In this document: piece after piece, positions 1 to 4,415 of the stretch | Numbering within the stretch: the stretch's first letter is position 1 | Layout of the letters: each line of letters starts with the position of its first letter | Assembly (NCBI GenBank): GCA_905211485.1 | Contig: CAJMAW010000073.1 | Coordinates: 1-15,975 of the forward strand | Direction of reading: 5' to 3' | From: an uncultured Lentisphaeria bacterium | GTDB taxonomy: Bacteria; Verrucomicrobiota; Lentisphaeria; Victivallales; UBA1829 | DNA: 15,975 nucleotides | Made by a program: the position numbers and the translations under genes | Notes under the pieces: generated by a model | Told to the model about the DNA's origin: nothing | Database searches by the model: none | The model's input: the letters and a program-made list of their open reading frames with translations, nothing else

Positions 1-68
1 GTTCGGGTCGACTCATAAAATCGAACGTTGCCCCCAAACTTTGCGACACACGGCATATTTTTTTATGC
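1..68 (-). repeat. Possible fourth, partial copy (D) of the structured intergenic element
   Basis: This stretch lies just downstream (minus sense) of the terminator-like structure that follows the amidoligase gene, the same relative place that copies A, B and C occupy after their upstream operons. It shares the ACTCATAAA...TCG stretch with copy C (3499-3511), and GCATA (53-57) can pair with TATGC (64-68) where the other copies have a hairpin. On the minus strand a TTGACC hexamer at 84-89 could be a -35 box. The rest of the copy would lie outside the window, and the stem corresponding to P2 is poor, so the assignment rests mostly on position and short matches. Confidence 0.35.
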
Positions 69-88
69 TCTCCGGGTGCCGATGGGTC

Positions 89-175
89 AAAAAATAATTG
101 CGATTTTGCCGGATTTGACCTCAACGGAGACTGGATATTCCAGTCAAGTCATGCTCCGGTCAAAACCGCAATTAT
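89..175 (-). terminator. Large hairpin with T-run, probable end of the amidoligase transcript
   Basis: On the minus strand the arm at 175-167 pairs perfectly over 9 bp with 102-94 (ATAATTGCG / CGCAATTAT). The next bases inward (TTTTG and CCGG stretches) also match imperfectly. A second perfect hairpin, GACTGGA / TCCAGTC with a 3-nt loop, sits inside at 129-145. The outer stem is followed directly by a T-run (93-89). Size and nesting are unusual for a plain terminator, so this could also be a structured 3' RNA. Confidence 0.45.
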
Positions 176-188
176 CATTCTGCTTTCT

Positions 189-327
189 TTCCGATTTCCG
201 ACTTGCATAACAAGTCAAGTCAAGCTGAGCGGAAATCTCGGAAATTATTCCTGTTTTATTTTCAAAGAACCGCTTGCATCTTCTGCAAGCTATGCTACCT
301 TTTTATCGGACCGGGCTTCCCCGGTCC
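189..327 (-). other. Series of hairpins 3' of the amidoligase gene
   Basis: No gene is seen between 1 and 338. This part holds three further hairpins: GGACCGGG/CCCGGTCC (308-315 with 320-327, 4-nt loop), GCTTGCA/TGCAAGC (272-278 with 284-290, 5-nt loop), and an imperfect stem TTCCGATTTCCG (189-200) with 230-243 that encloses ACTTG/CAAGT (201-205 with 211-215). On the minus strand none is followed by a good T-run. They look like a folded 3' region rather than simple terminators. CAAGT is repeated in tandem at 211-224. Confidence 0.4.
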
Positions 328-338
328 GTGGTTTTGCT

Positions 339-1235
339 TTACCGTCCTTCGGGGCGGCCGTTTTTCCATGCGCTGTTCCCCGGCAGGTGCTTGAGGAGGT
401 GCATGCGGACGTTTTTAAATTCCGGACCGATCAGTCCGAGGCGAAGGAGGAAAACCCGCATGTCGTACTTCGCGCTTTCGGCGCAGAAGGGACGCTGGTT
501 TTTCGTGCTCGCACACTTCGCGTTCTTGGCGAGGGCGGCGATGGCGAGGCAGAGGACGATGTGGCTTTTGACCTCCCCGGCGTGGGTTGTACCGTTGAAG
601 GCTCGAACCTCGACCGTTCCGGTCCGCCATACGTTGTTCAGGTTGATCGCATGGTACCGCATGGAATCGTAGTGAGCGGGATTCGGATTTGAATATCCGA
701 ACCATGCCTTGTTGAGCTCCTCCCGCGTGGTGGGCTTGGCTTTTTCCAGCCGGGCGATGAATTCGCGGTCGGTGCGCCGTGTGTAGCTGTCGATTCGCCG
801 CTGAAGCGTTCCGGCCGCCTTGAGGAGAAGCTCTTCCTGCTTGTAGAAAATCCGCGCGAAGTTCGCGATCTGCCGGGCGTTGAAATCGCGGACTCCGATG
901 TGGACGTGCTGGCTGGTGCATTCCGGAGTTTTCGCTCCGGCTTTGCGGAGCTCGCGAACCACCGCCTGAAGGGTGTCCATGTCGTCCCATTTGAGAATCG
1001 GGGTCACCACCTCGGCGCTTGTGGAACGGCTTCCGAGGCTTCCATCGCTGACCGCTTTCCAGTGGCGTCCGTCCGGTGCGATCACCGTCCATTCGTCGTA
1101 TCCGCCTCCGGTGTAGCGGATCGTTCCGCCGACCACGCTGTGGATCGCTTTCACCGCCCGTTCGCGGCTGATGTTCGTGTACTCGAGTTCCGTCCCGAAG
1201 GTAAGTTCCTTCGCCGTCTGAATCGTGTTGGTCAT
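339..1235 (-). CDS. Amidoligase family enzyme (PF12224-like), phage-encoded
   Basis: A 298-residue protein that matches the amidoligase family, the glutamine-synthetase-like carboxylate-amine ligases. Known or predicted members use ATP to join a carboxylate to an amine and are thought to modify peptides or cell-wall material. Visible motifs are GTELEY (14-19), DGSLGS (64-69) with EVVTP (75-79), HVHIGV (110-115), RYHAINLN (193-200) and EVRAFNGT (209-216); these look like the conserved acidic, His and Arg positions of the family. The start is the ATG at 1235, because GGAGG (1241-1245) lies 5 nt upstream; a longer frame to 1292 has no such site and covers a conserved leader. The gene stands alone behind element A, separate from the virion operon, which suggests an accessory (moron) role such as host envelope or peptide modification. 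The substrate cannot be read from the sequence. Confidence 0.85.
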   Translation of the reverse strand: MTNTIQTAKELTFGTELEYTNISRERAVKAIHSVVGGTIRYTGGGYDEWTVIAPDGRHWKAVSDGSLGSRSTSAEVVTPILKWDDMDTLQAVVRELRKAGAKTPECTSQHVHIGVRDFNARQIANFARIFYKQEELLLKAAGTLQRRIDSYTRRTDREFIARLEKAKPTTREELNKAWFGYSNPNPAHYDSMRYHAINLNNVWRTGTVEVRAFNGTTHAGEVKSHIVLCLAIAALAKNAKCASTKNQRPFCAESAKYDMRVFLLRLGLIGPEFKNVRMHLLKHLPGNSAWKNGRPEGR

Positions 1236-1279
1236 TTTGGCCTCCGTTGTTTTGCCTGTTGACCGGTTCCGGGTTTCGG

Positions 1280-1411
1280 GCGGTGTTCCCATCGCCCCCG
1301 TCTACAGTGCATACAATGCCATGAAATACGTTGATAGCCAGTAATTTGCGAAAGAAACAGCGATAATAAATATGGGGTTATTTCATTGATTTTGAAGCAT
1401 TTGCATTTGCA
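1280..1411 (-). promoter_or_regulatory. Conserved pre-gene block, copy A
   Basis: This block is shared with 2296-2428 and 3234-3366. In minus sense the constant parts are TCAAAATCA, CCCATATTTATTATCG, TGGCTATCAAC, ATGGCATTGTAT and ACACCGC. TATTAT (minus strand, 1368-1363) could be a -10 box, but no convincing -35 box sits 16-18 nt away, so whether this is a promoter or a transcribed 5' UTR is open. It ends about 45 nt before the amidoligase start codon. Confidence 0.5.
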
Positions 1412-1412
1412 T

Positions 1413-1617
1413 AAAAAACAATGAATGCTGCCGGGGATAAGGGCTTTTTTCCTCGGCAGCATGGATAAGGTTCAATGCAAGTGAAAATCGAGATAACAAT
1501 CCGGAAATCTGCGGAAAAAATATAAGGGCAGAGCTCCCCGGACTCGGACATGAAAAACGCCGTTGTTTGGCCGGAAACGGCTCATGTTGCGATTATGCGG
1601 TCGGCCCCGAACCCCGC
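1413..1617 (-). ncRNA. Candidate structured RNA or RNA leader, copy A
   Basis: Minus-strand stems are P3 (GCGG 1597-1600 with CCGC 1614-1617, plus TCG/CGA inside), P2 (GCCGTT 1559-1564 with AACGGC 1576-1581), and P1 (1498-1505 with 1537-1544, which keeps pairing here through two G-U pairs). The element ends at a hairpin ATGCTGCCG/CGGCAGCAT (1425-1433 with 1454-1462) followed after 6 nt by six Ts. The stretch 1552-1660 differs from copy B at only about three positions, the tightest conservation outside genes. It could be a free small RNA or a cis-acting attenuator/antiterminator. No known RNA family was recognised. Confidence 0.5.
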
Positions 1618-1621
1618 TGGA

Positions 1622-1649
1622 GGCATACTTAACCTGACCGGCGCGACAA
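1622..1649 (-). promoter_or_regulatory. Candidate promoter of element A
   Basis: The minus strand reads TTGTCG (1649-1644), a 16-nt spacer, then TATGCC (1627-1622), just past the upstream terminator. Both boxes are identical in copy B. The spacing is slightly short and the -10 box poor. In copy C, TTGTCG is kept at 3601-3596 but the nearest TATACT is only 12 nt away, which weakens the call. Confidence 0.3.
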
Positions 1650-1659
1650 GGGGCAAACT

Positions 1660-1695
1660 ATGCGAAGAAAGCCGCCCTGTGCGCGGGCGGCTTTC
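1660..1695 (-). terminator. Intrinsic terminator after the zinc-knuckle gene
   Basis: A perfect 10-bp stem (AAAGCCGCCC 1668-1677 with GGGCGGCTTT 1685-1694) with a 7-nt loop. On the minus strand it is followed by TTTC and TTC. It lies 13 nt past the stop of the 98-aa gene and ends the 67-aa/98-aa cassette. Confidence 0.75.
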
Positions 1696-1707
1696 GGAAG
1701 ATCCCGG

Positions 1708-2004
1708 TTAATTTTTCAGCCATACTTCCTCGCCCCGGGAACTGATGGCGGAAATGCAGTGTCCGCAGAGGTATCCGAGGTCGCGCTCCTCCTGAAGTTC
1801 GCTTTCCGGGAAAAGGCTGTCGCACCATTGGCAGAGGCTCCAGGCTTCCGCGAATTCTCCATGCGTGATTTGAATTTCGCGCTTTTCCTCTTTCGCTTTC
1901 AAAGCCTCTGCCTCGGCGCATTCGAAGCAGACGCTTTCGTGTTTGTCGACCCCGAACACCTCGTCTTCGGAAATTGTTTTTTTGCAAATTTCGCAGATTT
2001 TCAT
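1708..2004 (-). CDS. Small protein with twin CX2C-X18-CX2C zinc-binding modules
   Basis: A 98-residue protein with four CxxC knuckles at 4-7, 26-29, 58-61 and 80-83. The two halves have the same spacing, CX2C-X18-CX2C, joined by a charged helix-like linker (30-52). Such paired knuckles usually bind one zinc per module in ribbon or treble-clef folds, used to contact nucleic acid or protein. The start ATG at 2004 has CGGAG about 6 nt upstream (2011-2015). The gene follows the 67-aa gene after a 53-nt gap and is last in its cassette, followed by a terminator. No specific family is recognised, so the function is unknown; a regulatory or host-takeover adaptor is plausible but only inferred. Confidence 0.75.
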   Translation of the reverse strand: MKICEICKKTISEDEVFGVDKHESVCFECAEAEALKAKEEKREIQITHGEFAEAWSLCQWCDSLFPESELQEERDLGYLCGHCISAISSRGEEVWLKN

Positions 2005-2057
2005 TTTTTTCTCCGTTGGTTCCGAGCGGCCTTTCGACCGCTCGGGTGGGTTGTTGG

Positions 2058-2261
2058 TTATTCTTTTTCAGCTTCCTCATCGATTTCTTCGAACCGGTAG
2101 GCGGTAATTCCGCCGTAGGTGTAGCCGTTGTCATGGCTGAGGTAGATCTTTTCATCCTCGTCGAAATTGTTGAGGAACTCAATCAGCTCTCCTACGGTCA
2201 TGGTTCTGGCGATTTGGTCCGGGGCGTATCCTTCCCGTTCTGCTTTCATGGTGAGAATCAT
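2058..2261 (-). CDS. Small acidic protein, MTVGELIEFL-type, unknown function
   Basis: A 67-residue acidic protein. Its core MTVGELIEFLNNF...D (21-34) followed by IYLSHDNGYTYGG (39-51) resembles small proteins often found on phages and mobile elements, with a helix followed by a short beta sheet; no function is known to me. The start at 2261 is chosen because GGAGG (2267-2271) lies 5 nt upstream in the same context as the amidoligase gene; the longer frame to 2480 would cover element B. The C-terminus (56-67) is highly acidic. It is the first gene behind element B and is co-directional with the zinc-knuckle gene. Confidence 0.7.
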   Translation of the reverse strand: MILTMKAEREGYAPDQIARTMTVGELIEFLNNFDEDEKIYLSHDNGYTYGGITAYRFEEIDEEAEKE

Positions 2262-2295
2262 TTTGGCCTCCGTTGTTGGCTTTTTTGTTTTTCTG

Positions 2296-2428
2296 GCGGT
2301 GTCGTCGTCGCTCCCGTTCACAATGCATACAATGCCATGGATTTTGTTGATAGCCAATGAGTTGCGCTGAAATATCGATAATAAATATGGGTTTATTTCG
2401 CTGATTTTGAGGCATTTGCATTTGCTAT
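2296..2428 (-). promoter_or_regulatory. Conserved pre-gene block, copy B
   Basis: The counterpart of 1280-1411, with the same constant words. TATTAT on the minus strand is at 2383-2378. Differences from A cluster between the words (for example the region opposite 1343-1358), which suggests the words are the functional parts. Confidence 0.5.
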
Positions 2429-2617
2429 AAAAACAAAGGATGCTGCTCTTGCCCGGCAGCATGGATAAGGGGCAAAGCAAGTGAAAATCGAGATAATAAT
2501 CCGGAAATCTGAGGAAAAAATATAGGGGCAGAGCTCTCCGGATTCGGATATGTAAAACGCCGTTGTTTGGCCGGAAACGGCTCGTGTTGCGATTATGCGG
2601 TCGGCCCCGAACCCCGC
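2429..2617 (-). ncRNA. Candidate structured RNA or RNA leader, copy B
   Basis: Stems are P3 (2597-2600 with 2614-2617), P2 (GCCGTT 2559-2564 with AACGGC 2576-2581) and P1, here a perfect 8-bp stem (AATCCGGA 2498-2505 with TCCGGATT 2537-2544). The terminal hairpin ATGCTGC/GCAGCAT (2440-2446 with 2456-2462) has a loop quite different from copy A, and a five-T run follows after 6 nt. Stem arms are conserved while the loop changes, as expected of an RNA under structural constraint. Confidence 0.5.
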
Positions 2618-2621
2618 TGGA

Positions 2622-2649
2622 GGCATACTTAACCTGATCGGCGCGACAA
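2622..2649 (-). promoter_or_regulatory. Candidate promoter of element B
   Basis: TTGTCG (2649-2644) and TATGCC (2627-2622) on the minus strand are separated by 16 nt, identical in boxes and spacing to copy A. The call has the same weaknesses as there. Confidence 0.3.
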
Positions 2650-2660
2650 GGGGCAAACTA

Positions 2661-2694
2661 TGCGAAAAAAGCCGCTCCGTGTGCGGGCGGCTTT
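2661..2694 (-). terminator. Intrinsic terminator after the 68-aa gene
   Basis: AAAGCCGC (2668-2675) pairs with GCGGCTTT (2687-2694). On the minus strand the stem runs into a six-T run (2670-2665, partly in the stem). It lies 12 nt past the stop of the 68-aa gene. The upper stem and loop differ from copy A while the lower stem is kept. Confidence 0.75.
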
Positions 2695-2706
2695 CGCAGA
2701 ATTCCT

Positions 2707-2913
2707 TTATTCAGCCTCGACATATTCGCAAATATGTCCAATGGCCTCCTCGTAGGATTTGCTTGCAAGAACCTCTTTGGTCATTGGTTCGACCAGATCC
2801 GGTCGACCGCCTCTTCTCAGAGCTTGCCGGGCGCGCCCTAAGAGCGTATAGATGTTTCCATCGGTTCCAATCAGAACACAGGGAATTCCGGACTGTTTTT
2901 CTTCGGGAGTCAT
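2707..2913 (-). CDS. Small phage-type protein with GTDGN motif, unknown function
   Basis: A 68-residue protein. The N-terminal half carries VLIGTDGNIYTLLGRARQAL (13-32) and the end carries a SYEEAIGHICEYV segment (53-65). This layout, a GxDGN turn before a helix and a second helix near the C-terminus, recalls short accessory proteins of phages and conjugative elements, but I know no function. The ATG at 2913 has AAGGTG (2921-2926) 7 nt upstream. A slightly longer frame in another phase (2711-2923) lacks this site. It follows the 79-aa gene by 49 nt and ends the first cassette. Confidence 0.65.
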   Translation of the reverse strand: MTPEEKQSGIPCVLIGTDGNIYTLLGRARQALRRGGRPDLVEPMTKEVLASKSYEEAIGHICEYVEAE

Positions 2914-2962
2914 TTTGCATCACCTTGTTTTTTGGGGCGGCCTTTCGACCGCCTCACGTTGA

Positions 2963-3202
2963 TTATTGGAACGCCTTGAAAAGTTCTTCCGTTTTGATTT
3001 TTTCATCGGCGGCGGTGACCTGGGCGACTGCCTCGGCGACCTGATTGTGGAGCTCTTTCAGGTCGCTGATCCACAGGTTGTCATTTTCGATCTGCTGAAT
3101 CAGTCCCTCCATCTGTTGCTTCAGTTCTTTCAGAACCTTCTGTTTCGTCAGGCGCGCCTCGGCGGCATTGGCCTTGACTGCGGTTTCGAGTCTGTTGTTC
3201 AT
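2963..3202 (-). CDS. Small coiled-coil protein, unknown function
   Basis: A 79-residue protein that looks almost entirely helical. Charged and hydrophobic residues alternate through about residues 10-75 with heptad-like spacing of Leu, Ile and Val, for example in the KVLKELKQQMEGLIQQIE segment. A coiled-coil oligomer is the likely form; no family is recognised. The ATG at 3202 is preceded by AAAGGGA (3209-3215). The longer frame up to 3433 would cover the conserved block and the terminator-like hairpin of element C and is not accepted. It is the first gene behind element C. Confidence 0.65.
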   Translation of the reverse strand: MNNRLETAVKANAAEARLTKQKVLKELKQQMEGLIQQIENDNLWISDLKELHNQVAEAVAQVTAADEKIKTEELFKAFQ

Positions 3203-3233
3203 TTCTGTTCCCTTTCGGTTGTCTTCTGTCGGT

Positions 3234-3366
3234 GCGGTGTCCTTACCGCCCCGCCCACAGTGTATACAATGCCATGGTATTCGTTGATAGCCAGTAGTTT
3301 GTGAAAGAAACAGCGATAATAAATATGGGGTTATCTCGTTGATTTTGAGGTATTTGCATTTGCAAT
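3234..3366 (-). promoter_or_regulatory. Conserved pre-gene block, copy C
   Basis: It carries the same constant words as A and B (minus sense TCAAAATCA, CCCATATTTATTATCG, CTGGCTATCAAC, ATGGCATTGTAT, GGACACCGC). TATTAT is at 3321-3316. This is the best conserved part among all three copies, so it probably has a sequence-specific role such as promoter or protein binding. Confidence 0.5.
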
Positions 3367-3565
3367 AAAAACAAGTGATGCTGCCGGGGGTGATGACAGT
3401 TTCACCTGACAGCATGGCAAAAGAGTTATGCAAGTATGGCAGAGCGATATCCGGGGAAATTATGCAGAAAAAAATGGGGGCACTGCTCGCATCGCTCTAC
3501 TCATAAATTCGCCTTTGTTCGCAAAGTTACGGGGCGTGTTGCGCAAATGCGGGACCGGGTCGCAT
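3367..3565 (-). ncRNA. Candidate structured RNA or RNA leader, copy C
   Basis: P1 is a perfect 8-bp stem of new sequence (AGAGCGAT 3441-3448 with ATCGCTCT 3491-3498). P2 is CTTTG/CAAAG (3513-3517 with 3522-3526) closed by a TTCG loop. P3 is ATGCG/CGCAT (3547-3551 with 3561-3565). The terminal hairpin is ATGCTG/CAGCAT (3378-3383 with 3410-3415) with an inner GGTGA/TCACC (3389-3393 with 3402-3406), then a five-T run after 6 nt. Each stem lies where A and B have one, but with different bases. Confidence 0.5.
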
Positions 3566-3650
3566 GCCCCTGATCGCAGTATAAAAATTCCCCGGCGACA
3601 AAGCCCTTTGTGCGCGAACAACGGCATAGGGGTATTTTCCCATTTCCGCA

Positions 3651-3691
3651 GAAAAAAAGCCCGGCCGGAAAGCTAGCTCCCAGCCGGGCTT
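3651..3691 (-). terminator. Strong intrinsic terminator of the virion/lysis operon
   Basis: AAGCCCGGC (3657-3665) pairs with GCCGGGCTT (3683-3691) across a 17-nt loop and is followed on the minus strand by a seven-T run (3658-3652). It lies 5 nt past the stop of the last operon gene and marks the boundary between the large structural operon and the small cassettes. Confidence 0.85.
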
Positions 3692-3696
3692 CATTT

Positions 3697-4023
3697 TTAC
3701 TCGGAAACTTCGACGGTCACGTCTTTGACGGAAAGTTCCGTGAGTTTGGCCTGCAGAGCCTCGTAAGACTTCTGGGCGGCAGCTTTCAGCATTTCTCCCT
3801 GCTGAGGTGTGATCTTGCCGTCGGCGACGAGCTGGTCGATCTTCTGTTCGACAAGAACAGCTCCGCCGGAGGTGTAGGCGATGTCCAGGATGGTTCCGAC
3901 CGTTTTGTGGATTTCGGCGACCTTTTCCTGGGTGAAGTAAGAGCATCCGCACATTACCGCCATTCCGAGACCAAAGGCGATTGCGAGCGCGAGGACAGCA
4001 GTGATTTTCTGTTTTTTCGTCAT
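3697..4023 (-). CDS. Small membrane-anchored or lipoprotein, helical, lysis-region protein
   Basis: A 108-residue protein: KK at 3-4, a hydrophobic segment 7-26, then C27 in the setting AVMCGC. This is an imperfect lipobox (Met at -3, Cys at -2, Gly at -1), so lipidation is possible but an uncleaved membrane anchor is equally plausible. The rest (30-100) is predicted helical, with a GKITPQQGEML turn at 71-81. The ATG at 4023 has AAAGGAAA about 10 nt upstream, a loose site. It is the last gene before the operon terminator and follows another lipoprotein. The size and position recall spanin-type lysis proteins, but nothing specific identifies it as one. Confidence 0.65.
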   Translation of the reverse strand: MTKKQKITAVLALAIAFGLGMAVMCGCSYFTQEKVAEIHKTVGTILDIAYTSGGAVLVEQKIDQLVADGKITPQQGEMLKAAAQKSYEALQAKLTELSVKDVTVEVSE

Positions 4024-4052
4024 GATGAGGTTTCCTTTCAGAGTGTTTGAAG

Positions 4053-4415
4053 CTATTTCAGGTTTTCTATGATTTTTTCGGAATCGGCTCCGGTCTTCAC
4101 CAGATCGACAGTTGCACCGTTGATCTGACGGCCGATTTTGAGCTTGAGGCTGCCATCGGAACTTGCCCCGGCAGTGTTTGGGTCTCCACTCATCCCATTG
4201 GCGTCGGCTTTGCCGGAAAGCTCCAATTCGACATTGTCGCGGACAACGGCGGAAAGGATTTTGCCATACCGCAGGTTCAAGGACAGCATGTAGTTGTTGG
4301 GATTGATTCCGACGTCAAAGCCGATGCCGTCCCCATACTGAATGGCGTTGTGACCGCATCCGGTCAGAAGAAGCACGGCTGCAAACGTCATGGACACAAG
4401 GGATACAATTTTCAC
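4053..4415 (-). CDS. Small lipoprotein, unknown function
   Basis: A 120-residue protein with a lipoprotein signal: hydrophobic residues 4-17 and a clear lipobox LTGC with Cys20. The mature part includes a beta-prone GIGFDVGINPNNYMLSLNLRYG stretch, a Ser/Gly/Ala-rich linker (about 72-88) and a final helix. It starts with GTG at 4415, which overlaps the stop of the preceding gene (GTGA); a G-rich site lies in AAGGGGTG upstream. It should be exported and anchored in a membrane, outer membrane if the host is diderm. An outer-membrane spanin subunit or a superinfection-exclusion lipoprotein are possibilities; the sequence decides neither. Confidence 0.7.
   Translation of the reverse strand: MKIVSLVSMTFAAVLLLTGCGHNAIQYGDGIGFDVGINPNNYMLSLNLRYGKILSAVVRDNVELELSGKADANGMSGDPNTAGASSDGSLKLKIGRQINGATVDLVKTGADSEKIIENLK

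Larger units (their letters stand above)
1233..1695 (-). repeat. Intergenic element copy A (leader of the amidoligase gene)
   Basis: A 463-bp gene-free unit. In minus order it contains the terminator of the upstream cassette (1694-1668), three stems P3/P2/P1, a terminator-like hairpin (1462-1425), a conserved AT-rich block (about 1410-1300), a variable UTR, and a ribosome-site context (1251-1233) identical to that of copy B. From 1461 to 1694 it aligns without any indel to 2461-2694, with 16 differences by hand count. There is no open frame with a ribosome site inside it. Confidence 0.85.
2259..2694 (-). repeat. Intergenic element copy B (leader of the 67-aa gene)
   Basis: A gene-free 436-bp unit matching copy A at an offset of exactly +1000 from 2461 to 2694. 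The gene-proximal half matches with small indels. It has the same order of parts: terminator, stems P3, P2 and P1, terminator-like hairpin, conserved block, variable UTR, and a shared GGAGG context up to the start codon. The variable UTR (about 2278-2295) is A/T-rich and unlike that of copy A. Confidence 0.85.
3234..3691 (-). repeat. Intergenic element copy C (diverged copy, leader of the 79-aa gene)
   Basis: A 458-bp unit with the same order of parts as A and B. The gene-proximal block (3234-3366) is clearly homologous in sequence. The distal part (3420-3650) has diverged strongly but keeps hairpins at the same places. No gene is seen between 3203 and 3696; a plus-strand frame at 3428-3676 has no ribosome site and crosses the element. 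Confidence 0.7.

Noticed and set aside
1..30. tRNA T-arm (GTTCGGGTC) at the left edge
   Set aside because: No acceptor stem or other arms can be found around it in the window; the bases fit better as part of a repeat copy.
415..1092. Minus-strand frame of 225 codons inside the amidoligase gene
   Set aside because: An Arg/Pro/His-rich out-of-frame translation of a gene with clear amidoligase motifs.
1300..1325. Sigma-54-type promoter (TGGCA...GC) in the conserved block
   Set aside because: GG and GC are two bases too close for the -24/-12 spacing, and the flanking consensus is absent.
1236..1462. N-terminal extensions of the amidoligase, 67-aa and 79-aa frames into the upstream elements
   Set aside because: The extensions translate the conserved non-coding elements, contain hairpins and lack ribosome sites, whereas the inner ATGs have well-placed ones.
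3428..3676. Plus-strand 82-codon frame in the gap between the structural operon and the 79-aa gene
   Set aside because: No ribosome site, and it runs through the stems of element C; all neighbours are on the other strand.
1233..3691. CRISPR array
   Set aside because: The repeats are hundreds of bases long, only three in number and separated by genes, which is unlike repeat-spacer units.
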